Shown here piece after piece: positions 21,844-30,680 of a stretch of DNA of 38,027 nucleotides. Source of the stretch: a virus; IMG/VR virus record IMGVR_UViG_3300045241_000075, positions 1 to 38,027 of that record; one strand, given 5' to 3'. The notes beneath the pieces are model-generated. The model did not search any database. It saw only the letters and a list, made by a program, of their open reading frames with translations, and was not told the DNA's origin. The position numbers and the translations under genes were made by a program. Every line of letters begins with the position of its first letter. The first letter of the stretch is position 1.

Positions 21844-22805
21844 TAGGCGATCAAGACCGGTCGGTAGTTCTTCAGGGTTCGGAGTGCGCTTGGTGGGAGT
21901 CCGAATGAGCCTTCGGCTTGTGGGTTCATGCCGGGGCCGAGAGCGTTCAGGTCATTCATCCCCCACGCGGCGACGGATCGGTCGAGCCAGCTGCGGACGG
22001 TCTGGATGCACGCTTTCCGCGCGTCGAGTGGGACGGTCGCGAATCCCCACGCACCAGCCACGTCGCAGAGCGCCCTGCCGTAGCGGTACCGGTGTGTCGA
22101 GTACATCGGGATCGTGCGGCTGATCTGGATCGACTTATACGTCCCGCTCTGCGGGGTGAGTGGCAGGAGTTCGTAGTCGTCGTTCGCCGCGCTGAGGACG
22201 TACCCGGCTGTCTCCGGATTCACGGTGATACTGGTGACGCTGCGGAGGTCGTAGCCTTGTAGTTGGACGCTCATACTCGCCGGGTCGATATGGAACCTGC
22301 GCGTAGCCGACGCGGTGGCGGGTGCGAACTCGCGGTCGGCGTACCGCATGATCTCGAGGCTCGCCTCGCTGATGTACTCCGCGATCACCGCGTCCCTGGT
22401 CTGATCCGACACTTGGAGTTCCATCATCGAGCGGACATCACCGATCGTGCAGAGATCCGACGCGTTCGGGAGGGCGAGAGGGTCGGCGACGAGGATGTAG
22501 AACGGTGGCCCCGTCTGCGGCTTCCCGGTCGACATCGTCGGGATGTACCACCACGCCGTGTACAAGCCAGCTGTCGTGATGATGACATCCCCACCACCAG
22601 GCGTGTACGTGACTTGGCCAGTGGTGATGCTCGTCCAGGCAGCGGCGACGTCCATCAGCTGCGTCACGCCGTTCCACGCGCGGACGCGGAGATGCGGCAC
22701 CGCTGCGCCGGTGAAGTCGAAGACGGCGCCGCCGACGAGGATCTGGTCGGTGATGCCGACGTTCGTGTCGCCGACGAATCGCTCGATGACTGGTGTCGTG
22801 GCCAC
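21843..22805 (-). CDS. BppU-like domain fused to head-tail connector
   Basis: 320 residues from GTG in a TAGTG overlap. Residues 1-110 (RFVGDTNVGITDQILVGG, VFDFTGAAVPHLRVRAWNG, TYTPGGGD, AGLYTAWWYI) resemble the BppU N-terminal Ig-like fold. From about 115 (CTIGDVRSMMELQVSDQTRD, then EASLEIMRYADREF) it is a gp6-like head-tail connector. The fusion would place an Ig-like ornament on the neck. Confidence 0.7.
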   Translation of the reverse strand: MATTPVIERFVGDTNVGITDQILVGGAVFDFTGAAVPHLRVRAWNGVTQLMDVAAAWTSITTGQVTYTPGGGDVIITTAGLYTAWWYIPTMSTGKPQTGPPFYILVADPLALPNASDLCTIGDVRSMMELQVSDQTRDAVIAEYISEASLEIMRYADREFAPATASATRRFHIDPASMSVQLQGYDLRSVTSITVNPETAGYVLSAANDDYELLPLTPQSGTYKSIQISRTIPMYSTHRYRYGRALCDVAGAWGFATVPLDARKACIQTVRSWLDRSVAAWGMNDLNALGPGMNPQAEGSFGLPPSALRTLKNYRPVLIA

Positions 22806-23818
22806 TAGTGGGCTGGCCCTCCTGTGAAGACGGGGCTAGATGGCGTGCCGGTGAAGACCTTCTCGCTTGGCGAGTCAGCGAATACGGCTTGGCTGGGTTG
22901 GCCGGCGAACGCGAAGATGCGTGGCCCGTCGGTGAATGAGGCGCTCTGCGGGTTCGACTGGAACTGGCCGGTAACGATCGTGCCGCCACTGGTGAGGATG
23001 AGCGGGACGATGGCCTGCGCCGTGGCGAGCGCGACGGGTGCCGGGATGGTGATCTTGATGGTGGGCAGCGGTGCACTCGCGGAAGCGGTCGCGACAGGCA
23101 CGACCACGTTCTGGCCCACGTTGACCTGTGGCACCGGTGCGGAGGCTGACGCGGTCGCCAGTGGGACGGGTACCCGAACCTGGAGTGTTGGGACTGGCGC
23201 CGACGCTGATGCGGTCGCGACGGGTGGTGCGACGGTCTGCCCACCGATGACACTCGGAACGAGCGCCGACGCACTCGCCGTCGCCGCTGGTGCGAGGACT
23301 ACGAGTTGCGGCACCGGTACCAGGGCTGACGCGGCTGCTGTCGCCACTGGTGGCAGTACCCGCAGCGCGACGCCAGGCACTGGACTCGACGCGGTAGCGG
23401 TCGCTACAGGCGCGAGGACTTGCAGCGCCACAGTCGGCACCGGTGCGGATGCTGACGCGGTCGCGACGGGCGCGAACACTGTCTGCCCGACAGTGACCGC
23501 CGGGACGAGCGCGGACGCGCTGGCGGTTGCAACCGGCACCGGGATCTGCACTTGCAGCGCTGGAATGGGCGATGACGCTGAGGCAGATGCAACCGGTGCC
23601 GGGACTTGAAGAGCGAGCACAGGAACGAGCGCTGAGGCCGAAGCCGTCGACGCCGGCGCAGGCACCTGGAGCTGCAACACCGGGACGAGCGCCGACGCTG
23701 ACGCGGTCGCGACGGGTGGGCTGACCGTCTGATTCACGACGCCGCCGAGTGCGAGCTGGTGGATCCGCTTGTCGAACTGCGAACCGAGTCCAGGTGCTGT
23801 TGTGCGGAACAGGCCCAT
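22805..23818 (-). CDS. Twelve-fold PVATASASA repeat protein
   Basis: 337 residues. After a 29-residue head-linked start (MGLFRTTAPGLGSQFDKRIH), residues 30-278 are twelve repeats of 20-23 residues, consensus LQVPAPVATASASAPVPTVA. Copies 4, 8 and 10 are two residues longer. The C-terminal 59 residues hold an 11-residue motif (FTGTPSSPVFTGGP). Alternation of hydrophobic/Pro strands with small residues suggests a beta solenoid or an extended fibre. The codons differ between copies, so the repeat is old and kept by selection. Possibly a head or neck fibre. Confidence 0.7.
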   Translation of the reverse strand: MGLFRTTAPGLGSQFDKRIHQLALGGVVNQTVSPPVATASASALVPVLQLQVPAPASTASASALVPVLALQVPAPVASASASSPIPALQVQIPVPVATASASALVPAVTVGQTVFAPVATASASAPVPTVALQVLAPVATATASSPVPGVALRVLPPVATAAASALVPVPQLVVLAPAATASASALVPSVIGGQTVAPPVATASASAPVPTLQVRVPVPLATASASAPVPQVNVGQNVVVPVATASASAPLPTIKITIPAPVALATAQAIVPLILTSGGTIVTGQFQSNPQSASFTDGPRIFAFAGQPSQAVFADSPSEKVFTGTPSSPVFTGGPAH

Positions 23819-24511
23819 CTAGTAGATCGCTGCCCTGTTCACGGCCTGGCTCATCCCTAGATGCTTCTGACGCCCGAACTGGGGTGGCCCGGGGTAGCCA
23901 GTCCCGTTGACCTGGAGATCATCCATGTAGAACGTGCTCGTCTGCGCGAGGTTCGCGCCCCACCGAACCGCGCCATACGTCGCGGTCGTCTGCGCGACTG
24001 CGCCAGTCGTCTGCGTCTCGGTGATCACCGTCGAATCAACCGACGCGTAATAGTTCGCGTCCGTCGTCACCGTCGTCCCACCACCACCGACAAGGCCATG
24101 GAACTCGAACCTGACCCACGTCGCCGTCGGGATGACACTGGTGAATGCGACGATCGTCGCGTTCGAGCCGACACTCGGCACACGCGCCAAGCTGATCCGC
24201 AATAGCGACGCGTTCGCCGCGTTCGTTGCATCCCTCGCGACCATCACCGGCAACACCGCGCTCGGCGAAGCCGTCAAGTAGAGAGAGAACCGGCCCCAGA
24301 ACTCGGTAGGCGTCCCGAACGACGCGACCCACTGCACCATCGACTGCGCCCCAGTGTTCGGTGTCATCGCCATCAACCCGCGGCACTGAGTCGACGAGAA
24401 CGCGGGCGCCGTCGTACCCACAGTCGAATCGAACGCGTTCCCCGACCCAGCACCACTATTCGCATTGCTGATCACGGTCGTGTTCGTCCCACCCTCGAAC
24501 TGGTTATACAA
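23819..24511 (-). CDS. LamG/concanavalin-like structural protein
   Basis: 230 residues from TTG 24511. QFEGGTNTTVISNANSG, TEFWGRFSLYLTASPS, LLRISLARVP, WVRFEFHG and FYMDDLQVNGTGYPG form the strand order of a concanavalin A-like jelly roll, likely binding carbohydrate on the head surface. No ATG or GTG exists; an ATC at 24523 (IALPLYNQFEGGT), six bases after GAGGAG, is a second possible start. The frame is the same as that of the upstream gene, separated only by TAG. Confidence 0.7.
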   Translation of the reverse strand: MYNQFEGGTNTTVISNANSGAGSGNAFDSTVGTTAPAFSSTQCRGLMAMTPNTGAQSMVQWVASFGTPTEFWGRFSLYLTASPSAVLPVMVARDATNAANASLLRISLARVPSVGSNATIVAFTSVIPTATWVRFEFHGLVGGGGTTVTTDANYYASVDSTVITETQTTGAVAQTTATYGAVRWGANLAQTSTFYMDDLQVNGTGYPGPPQFGRQKHLGMSQAVNRAAIY

Positions 24512-24526
24512 GGGAAGCGCGATGCC

Positions 24527-25030
24527 CTACTCCTCCCACTGGATCCCACAAACACAGTTCACCGCAGGCGTCACCGTCACCCGGATCCGCAAGAACACGC
24601 TCACGGGGACGATCGGTAGCGCGTCCAGCGGGTACTGGATGAAGATCCCACCCGTCGGCGGGACGAGGTGATACTCGTACTGGACACCAGCGGTGACACT
24701 GCCCTCCGCCGATGCGGTATACCCCGAGTTCGCAGTGCCCAAGGTGAGGCTCGACGTCGATGCCGGGTCGGGGCAGTGCACCTTCGTGATATCCGCGGCT
24801 ACGTACGCGACGACGGTCGCAGCGATCGCGGTGGAGTGCATCAGCTCGACCTTCACCGGCGCCGCGGCAGCTGTGCCGTCGAACTCGCACCACCACTGCC
24901 GGATCATGATCGGCTTCGTCGCCGGCGTCGACAACTGGAGCATTGTCTTTATCACCGTCCCAGTCGTGACAGCGACGGGTGCGGCAGCGTTACCCGCCGC
25001 GCCATTCTGTACTGAGAAGACGTTCGCCAT
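24527..25030 (-). CDS. Structural protein, beta-rich
   Basis: 167 residues. ATG follows TAG directly. Beta-rich with RQWWCEFDGTAAAAPVKVEL and GVQYEYHLVPPTGGIFIQYP; related phage head accessory proteins look alike. Probably a decoration protein; no firm family. Confidence 0.6.
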   Translation of the reverse strand: MANVFSVQNGAAGNAAAPVAVTTGTVIKTMLQLSTPATKPIMIRQWWCEFDGTAAAAPVKVELMHSTAIAATVVAYVAADITKVHCPDPASTSSLTLGTANSGYTASAEGSVTAGVQYEYHLVPPTGGIFIQYPLDALPIVPVSVFLRIRVTVTPAVNCVCGIQWEE

Positions 25031-25477
25031 CTAAGCCACTACCACGCTGATGATCCCCGACGCGTTCCACGCGATCGTCAACGTCGCACCCGCCGCCGCG
25101 GTAACCGTACCGCCGAACTGGACGAAACTGATGAGCGGCTTCGACGATGCCGGCGTCGAGTCGTACACCATCGCGTTCACCGCCGAAATCCCAGCGCCGG
25201 ACGCTGTCCAGACAGCGTTACCAGCAGTCCAGGAGGTCGTCTGCGCCGAAGTCGTCGCTGGCGCTGCGAGGGCGACACCACCGACGGTGTACCCGTTCGC
25301 GGTGGTGAGCTCGGTGATCGCCGATGAGAACGGCGCGATGTCGTAGTACTTGTGCGTCGCGACGTACGTGTACGCCGTGTTGGTGAGGATGCACTTGATG
25401 GCATCCGAGTTGATGTTCGCTTCCTTGTTCCACGTCGTGGTCAAGGCCATCGGGTACATGTTCGCGGTGACGGCCAT
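25031..25477 (-). CDS. Conserved head accessory protein
   Basis: 148 residues in a TAATG overlap. ALTTTWNKEANINSDAIKCI, THKYYDIAPF and ANGYTVGGVAL are a pattern repeated in many actinophage virion proteins. Likely head decoration. Confidence 0.65.
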   Translation of the reverse strand: MAVTANMYPMALTTTWNKEANINSDAIKCILTNTAYTYVATHKYYDIAPFSSAITELTTANGYTVGGVALAAPATTSAQTTSWTAGNAVWTASGAGISAVNAMVYDSTPASSKPLISFVQFGGTVTAAAGATLTIAWNASGIISVVVA

Positions 25478-25704
25478 TAGTCGTCTGACCTCCGATACAC
25501 GATCGGGCCGTCTTCATGCTCGAGCACCAGGTAGCTCGGAGCGGCGACACCGGGTGGGCATTTCACGATCAGCCCGTCGGGTAGTTCACCCGGTGGGGGT
25601 GCATTACCAGCGGCTGTCGCTGTGGGAGCGCCGATGACGACGTCCCCGTTGGGCGAGTAGATGATCTCGCCGGGTTCGACGTGGGGTGTGTCGGGGCGCT
25701 CCAT
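25477..25704 (-). CDS. Small hypothetical virion-region protein
   Basis: 75 residues, Pro- and Gly-rich (EIIYSPNGDVVIGAPT then PPPGELPDGLIVKCPPG). Not recognised. Start is two bases after the previous stop. Confidence 0.55.
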   Translation of the reverse strand: MERPDTPHVEPGEIIYSPNGDVVIGAPTATAAGNAPPPGELPDGLIVKCPPGVAAPSYLVLEHEDGPIVYRRSDD

Positions 25705-25706
25705 GC

Positions 25707-25952
25707 CTACGCCTTGGCCTTCGCGGCTGGTGCATCGCCGCGAGTCTCACCGGGCGCGTCGGTTGCCTGCTCATAGTCGAACCGGATGTAATCCGAAGGC
25801 TGCGCCGGCTTGAACATCCACTCGCGGCCTTTCAGGATCGGGTGACCCGCGCGGACGAGGTCACCCGCGGTGATCGAGAGCTGCTCGCCGTCGTACTGGG
25901 TGACGCCACTTTCGGTGGCGATGTACATGTCGACCTTCTTCGGCCGTGCCAT
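25707..25952 (-). CDS. Small capsid-region protein
   Basis: 81 residues. MARPKKVDMYIATESGVTQY, then GDLVRAGHPILKGREWMFKP: this resembles small head proteins of actinophages with a KxxGREWxFKP block. Function unknown. AGGAAGG precedes the ATG. Confidence 0.65.
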   Translation of the reverse strand: MARPKKVDMYIATESGVTQYDGEQLSITAGDLVRAGHPILKGREWMFKPAQPSDYIRFDYEQATDAPGETRGDAPAAKAKA

Positions 25953-25953
25953 T

Positions 25954-26238
25954 TCAGTCCTTCCTCGCGGCTTGGCCGCCGCTGACGTAGGCGTTGGTGA
26001 ATGTCGACCCGACGAGGTCGAACGTGGATGTGGTGATCACGGTGATCGTCCAGTGGCTCGAGTTCGCCTCAACTGTGCCGACGACGTTGGTGATGTTGAT
26101 GTGCTGACCAGTCGAGAATCGGTGGTTCGCAGCGGTGACACGAATCAAGCCCGACCCGTTGTTGGCGCACCCGGTGATGACGGCTTTGAGCTGTTTCCGC
26201 CACCCCTGTTGCATCTGCTGGGCGATCTGGATGCTCAC
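25954..26238 (-). CDS. Small head protein
   Basis: 94 residues from GTG in a TAGTG overlap. HRFSTGQHINITNVVGTVEA and WTITVITTSTFDLVGSTFTN match a beta-rich motif often seen in phage tail or head ornaments ('transition is defined by' type repeats). Role unknown. Confidence 0.55.
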   Translation of the reverse strand: MSIQIAQQMQQGWRKQLKAVITGCANNGSGLIRVTAANHRFSTGQHINITNVVGTVEANSSHWTITVITTSTFDLVGSTFTNAYVSGGQAARKD

Positions 26239-26618
26239 TAGAGGGCTTTACCCTTCCCTGCCACGGGGTGGGCTGGTGAACTCGTGCCGCCGGTGCCTGG
26301 CGGTGTCTTGTTGACCTGGCCCTGACCGGTTTCGGGGTTCACCTTGTCGGCGTAGGGTGGCTGCGTCGCGTCCTGCGTCGCCGCGGTCTGCCCCGTGTTG
26401 TCCTGCGTGATATCGCCGACCGCGTTCGGGCCGGCGATCATGTCAGCCTGATCCTGCGGCGAGACGAGGTCGACGCCCATCGTCGGTGCGGCACCGCTGG
26501 AGATGCTGCCGCCGAGGTTGATCGGGCCACCACTCGGCGCGCTCGGCGATTCGGTAGTCGGCGAGGTGGATCCGCTCGAGATGATGAGGCCACCTTTCGC
26601 GCTGGTGTTGTCCGCCAT
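26238..26618 (-). CDS. Gly/Ser/Pro-rich hypothetical head protein
   Basis: 126 residues from ATG 26618 with AGGAGG. Low complexity (SGSTSPTTESPSAPSGGP), probably disordered. First gene after the capsid hairpin. No function assigned. Confidence 0.6.
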   Translation of the reverse strand: MADNTSAKGGLIISSGSTSPTTESPSAPSGGPINLGGSISSGAAPTMGVDLVSPQDQADMIAGPNAVGDITQDNTGQTAATQDATQPPYADKVNPETGQGQVNKTPPGTGGTSSPAHPVAGKGKAL

Positions 26619-26637
26619 GCTTCCTCCTGTTCGTAGC

Positions 26638-26667
26638 GGTGGCCACCCCATTTCTGGGATGGCCACC
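26638..26667 (-). terminator. GNRA-capped hairpin after capsid gene
   Basis: Minus strand: GGTGGCCATCCCA, loop GAAA, TGGGGTGGCCACC. Thirteen pairs with one G-U wobble and a GNRA tetraloop, but no U-run. It could stabilise the 3' end of capsid mRNA or lower expression of the genes behind it. Confidence 0.65.
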
Positions 26668-26695
26668 ACTCTTGCTTCGTCTCGTGTTGTCCGGC

Positions 26696-28165
26696 TTAGG
26701 TGGTGCCGGTCATGGCCACGAACGCGGATGCGCTCAAGACCCTGCTGCTGTTCCGCCAGTACGCGTAGAGGCCGCGCTGGCCGATCGGGAACCTGCTCGT
26801 GCCACCGAAGATGTGTGGCACGACCTCGACGTTCATCCCGACGCGATCGACGATCTTGAAGTACGAGAAGTCACCGACGATCATGATCTTGGTGGCGTTC
26901 ACGACTGTCGCCTGCATCGCACTCGCTTCCCAAGCGCCACGCCCAAGGAGCGTCGCTCCGGTGTTGCCAGGAGTAGGTGCCTGGGTGGTGAGGCCCTGAC
27001 TCACGTAGAGCCAGAGGGCTGCGCCGCCCGCCGTGTCGATCGCACGGAGGACGTTGTAGATCCCGCGGTTCGCGACGAAACTCTCGTTCGGTCGGAATCG
27101 GGGTGGTAGCGCTGCTTCGAGGGCGTACAGGTTCGCGGCGGTGACCGTGAGGCCAGTCGACGCTGCACTCGTCACGGTCGTCCCGGTGACGACGCCCTGC
27201 GGGAACACGGTGGTACCAGCACCGACGACGAACGAGGAGCCTTCCTCCTCGTCCTTGCCCTGCTGGATCATCCGCGCCATCTCGGACTGGAGTGCGTCCC
27301 AGTCCTCGCTGACTTCGATCGAGAATGGCACGAATGCGTGCGCCTTCGTCACCGTGATCGACGGCTGGACGAGGGTTGGTGCGTTGTCCGTTGCTTCTGT
27401 ACCCTCTGCCACGCGCGTCGCGGTGACAGTCGGGCTCGTCACACCGAGCCACGTGTTCGACCCGGCGATCGTGACGACGTTCCCCAAAGCGCGCATCGGG
27501 TTGACGACGTAGTTCGATGTCGGAACGAGCGTGGGGTCGAGTGCGAAGGGGATCGCGAAGCCACCGCCAGAGCCGGTGAGTGACAACGCGCGCTGCTCGT
27601 CGCTGGTCAGCTGGTGACCAGCGATCGACTTCCCGAACGCCCTCGAGTACGCCGGCGAGCCGGTCGCGAGGATCCTGCGAGCAACCTCGCCGGGGATCGT
27701 CTCCTGCGTCGTCTTCATGACACGCTCGACGTGAGCCTGGCAATCCTCACGATTCAGGCCCTTACCGGTACCGACGTGGGGATGGGGGTACTCGGCTCGC
27801 TCCGCCGCGCGTAGTGCATTGTCGCGAAGGAGACGAGTCTCCATCTCCGGATTCGACGCGTCGGTGCGGATCTGGGTGAGGTCGTAGATGTCGCGATCCG
27901 CTTTGACCGTGCGAACGTTGAACTGGCCAGAGATCTCACGCGTCTCCGGCTCCTTGACGAACTGGCTGATCACGCTCTCGCGGACTTCCAGCTCGGAATC
28001 CAACTCTTTGAGGCTGTCCTTCTCCTCGCCGAGGTTCGTCCACTCAGTCCGCTCTTCGTCGGGGAACGCCTGACCAGCGTATTCCTTGGTCAGTTCCTGC
28101 ATACGAGATTCGATCTCGCGCACGCGTTCCGCGATCGCGTCCCGAGTCATTGGGGCAATCGCCAT
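26696..28165 (-). CDS. Major capsid protein, HK97 fold
   Basis: 489 residues. An N-terminal coiled-coil delta domain (AIAERVREIESRMQELTKEY, EKDSLKELDSELEVRESVIS) precedes the HK97-fold body from about 190 (GGFAIPFALDPTLVP, NPMRALGNVVTIAGSNTWLG, AFVPFSIEVSEDWDALQSEM) to the end (VGDFSYFKIVDRVGMNVEVV). The delta domain is probably removed by the protease encoded upstream. Confidence 0.92.
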   Translation of the reverse strand: MAIAPMTRDAIAERVREIESRMQELTKEYAGQAFPDEERTEWTNLGEEKDSLKELDSELEVRESVISQFVKEPETREISGQFNVRTVKADRDIYDLTQIRTDASNPEMETRLLRDNALRAAERAEYPHPHVGTGKGLNREDCQAHVERVMKTTQETIPGEVARRILATGSPAYSRAFGKSIAGHQLTSDEQRALSLTGSGGGFAIPFALDPTLVPTSNYVVNPMRALGNVVTIAGSNTWLGVTSPTVTATRVAEGTEATDNAPTLVQPSITVTKAHAFVPFSIEVSEDWDALQSEMARMIQQGKDEEEGSSFVVGAGTTVFPQGVVTGTTVTSAASTGLTVTAANLYALEAALPPRFRPNESFVANRGIYNVLRAIDTAGGAALWLYVSQGLTTQAPTPGNTGATLLGRGAWEASAMQATVVNATKIMIVGDFSYFKIVDRVGMNVEVVPHIFGGTSRFPIGQRGLYAYWRNSSRVLSASAFVAMTGTT

Positions 28166-29151
28166 GATGGCTGCTTCCTCCTGTTCGTGCCGTAGAGGTA
28201 GGTGGAAGCCGGGTCGCGGGTCTGCGATACGCGTGCGGTGTTAGCGCGGGGCGTATCACCGAGTGCGGTGTGAGCTTCTTCTGGGACAGATGATACCAGC
28301 GACTCCAGATACTCCGAATCCTCCGTGAACCTGCGGAAGAGGATGTAATCGGTGATCGACCGAACGCCAGCCGTCGCCTCGCCATACGCGGGGAACGCGA
28401 CGGGGCCGAGCTCGCGAACCCTCGCTTCGAGGATCGTGCGCTCCGGGAGGCCATCCGGGTTCGCGTCAGAGGCACGCGGACTCTTGTTGAACTTCTCCCG
28501 GAGCACCGAGAATCGGAACGATGACCCGTAGAGGCCGGCTTCGAGGGCGGGGACGAGGTCGCGGTTATACGTCGTGTCGAGGAGTGGCACTTCGTAGTAG
28601 CCGCCGGTGTCGTCTTCGCGGAGTTCGGTGAGTGGGCCGAGAGGCGAGGTGCCGAAGCGTGGGTGCTGGCCGTGGTCGACCATGACGCGCATCCGGTCAC
28701 GATTCTGCGTGATCGTCCGCGCGAATGCACCAGGAGCGACCTGCTCCATGAAATGGCCCTCCGACTTCGACCGGATCTCCGCCCACGTATTGAAGACAGA
28801 GAAGTGGCCGCAGAGGATCGGCATCGGGCTTTCCTCGGTGGAGCGGAGCTCGAGGGCGTCGGAAGCGTCGAGGGCGCGGTAGAGCTCGTCACGCGGTGGC
28901 TCAGCACTGTTTTCCTGCTGCTCTTCCCAGTCTGTGGGGATCATCTTCGACGCGCCGAGGGCGGCTGCGCGCTTCTTGATATGCGCCTTCGCCGCCGCGG
29001 GATCCTTCGCATTCCCCGCGAGATGGATCGCGTTCTTGAGATCCTCCGTGTTCTCGATCGGGAAGGATCCGTCGGGCATCGCATGCCCTTTGGCTGCGAG
29101 TGCTTTCCGCTCGTCGGCCGTGAAGGTCTTCCGAGTCTCGTCGGTACTCAT
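28147..29151 (-). CDS. Prohead protease with N-terminal DUF6582-like domain
   Basis: 334 residues in an ATGA overlap. Residues 1-70 (ERKALAAKGHAMPDGSFPIE, AHIKKRAAALGASKMIP) form a small domain seen in many phage head proteins. The S78-type protease follows: VMVDHGQHPRFG carries the likely catalytic His, YGSSFRFSV the Ser. It should process scaffold/delta domain of the capsid protein. Confidence 0.87.
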   Translation of the reverse strand: MSTDETRKTFTADERKALAAKGHAMPDGSFPIENTEDLKNAIHLAGNAKDPAAAKAHIKKRAAALGASKMIPTDWEEQQENSAEPPRDELYRALDASDALELRSTEESPMPILCGHFSVFNTWAEIRSKSEGHFMEQVAPGAFARTITQNRDRMRVMVDHGQHPRFGTSPLGPLTELREDDTGGYYEVPLLDTTYNRDLVPALEAGLYGSSFRFSVLREKFNKSPRASDANPDGLPERTILEARVRELGPVAFPAYGEATAGVRSITDYILFRRFTEDSEYLESLVSSVPEEAHTALGDTPRANTARVSQTRDPASTYLYGTNRRKQPSWRLPQ

Positions 29152-30680
29152 GGGTTCGCCTCCTCGGCGTCTACAACGTCATCGTGGTCTGGGAGAAACG
29201 GTTCTAACAAGGCGCGTACACTCGCTTGGGCAAGCGCGGCAGGCTTCACCGTGCCCGGAGGTCGACGTGGAGTTACCGCCGGGCCAGTCTTACCGGGGTA
29301 GGCCTCCGATCCTGACGCGCCCGCCGGGCCGATCGACCCCGTAATCACCGCGCCCTTACCCTCCGTCACCGCACCAGCAGGCTGCAACTGGACGCTGTAG
29401 AGGCCCGTGTGGGAGAGGCGCGCGAAGTCGTGGTTCAGGATCGCCGCGATGACACTGTCCGGCTGGAATCCCGCGGCGATCAGGGTGTGAACCGTCGTCG
29501 CCTGGGTCTGCTGGATCGTCGCCGCGTCGGCTTGATCCTCTTGCAGGAACTGGATATCCCGGTCGTCGTACCAGAGTTCTGCCGGCGCTGGTGTCGTCAC
29601 GATCGTCTCTAACGCTGCACACGCGCTGCGCCACAATGGGCGCATCGTCCCATCAGCGAACGCGCGACGAGCCTGCCCATAGTTGCTATAGGTCGCCGCT
29701 GCCAATCCCTCACTCAATCCGACGATCACTGGTGGGACACCAGCCGCAGCAGCGACGCGGGTCTCTCCAGCGCCCTGCACAACCTTGAAATCCATCTGCT
29801 GGAAGTTCGACCCGACCGGCATCGCCGTCGCACCACCAGCCAGGAAGATCGTCTTATACGCGTTCCTGGCTCCCTCGTGGCCGTCCTTGAACTCTTTCAC
29901 GAACTTGTCGAACAGCTCCGCAGTCGTCGATGGATCCATCTGCACGACCATGTTCACAGTCGCGCCGTGATCGAAGAACGCGAGCTTGTGATCCGTCGCC
30001 GCGTTATCCGCTAACACCTCGCGCATCACCGGCGTCAACCAGCTCATGCCCCGGTAATGGGCTTGGGGATCAGGGATCGGTGCCCAATGCGCGACCTGTT
30101 CGACCCGCAAAGGGATCGGGTCGACCGACGAGTTGTACCCGCCAGGGTGGTACCCGTAGCCGAGGATCTCCGCGTCCGCTGCCCACTGCGGATTATCCGG
30201 CAACGACTGGGAGCCCAGAGCGATCGACGTCCAGTCCGGTCGCATCCGCCGCACCACGTCGCCATCGCGGTACGCGTAGAAGTTCCCTTCTAGATCGACG
30301 TCCTGGATCATCCGCATCAAGAGATCCCCCGTCTGACCGTTCGGCCACGGCTCCTCCAGGATCGCGAGTTCCTGCGTCCCGAACAAGTCCCCTGGTCGCC
30401 CCAGCCGCATCTGCCGGAACTGGAACCGAGCCTCCGAGAAGAGACGCGCTCGCGCCATCATGCACGCGAAGATGACGCCATTCGACTTGTACGCCGACTG
30501 GACATACCCCTGGTACGTCTGGCTGACCTCGCGACTCTTCTGCCCCGCCAACGTCTGCTGCGGCGTGAACGCGTACTGCGTATTCCCCGCATACGAGAAC
30601 ATCTCAAGCCAAGCGTCCACGGACAGCGTTGGATCTGACCTCTGCTCCTCGAGGCCGAAGAATCGTGCCACGCGGCCCAC
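29148..30680 (-). CDS. Portal protein
   Basis: 510 residues from GTG in a TAGTG overlap with the terminase. VFACMMARARLFSEARFQF-like core (FACMMARARLFSEARFQFRQ), ILEEPWPNGQTGDLLMRMIQ, DVDLEGNFYAYRDGDVVRRM and MSWLTPVMREVLADNAATDH are HK97-type portal motifs. Forms the DNA-conducting ring in the head vertex. Confidence 0.9.
   Translation of the reverse strand: MGRVARFFGLEEQRSDPTLSVDAWLEMFSYAGNTQYAFTPQQTLAGQKSREVSQTYQGYVQSAYKSNGVIFACMMARARLFSEARFQFRQMRLGRPGDLFGTQELAILEEPWPNGQTGDLLMRMIQDVDLEGNFYAYRDGDVVRRMRPDWTSIALGSQSLPDNPQWAADAEILGYGYHPGGYNSSVDPIPLRVEQVAHWAPIPDPQAHYRGMSWLTPVMREVLADNAATDHKLAFFDHGATVNMVVQMDPSTTAELFDKFVKEFKDGHEGARNAYKTIFLAGGATAMPVGSNFQQMDFKVVQGAGETRVAAAAGVPPVIVGLSEGLAAATYSNYGQARRAFADGTMRPLWRSACAALETIVTTPAPAELWYDDRDIQFLQEDQADAATIQQTQATTVHTLIAAGFQPDSVIAAILNHDFARLSHTGLYSVQLQPAGAVTEGKGAVITGSIGPAGASGSEAYPGKTGPAVTPRRPPGTVKPAALAQASVRALLEPFLPDHDDVVDAEEANP

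Noticed and set aside
22985-23731. Repeat region as CRISPR or VNTR
   Set aside because: The period follows codons (60-69 bases), copies differ mostly at third positions, and there are no constant repeats with unique spacers. It is a protein repeat.
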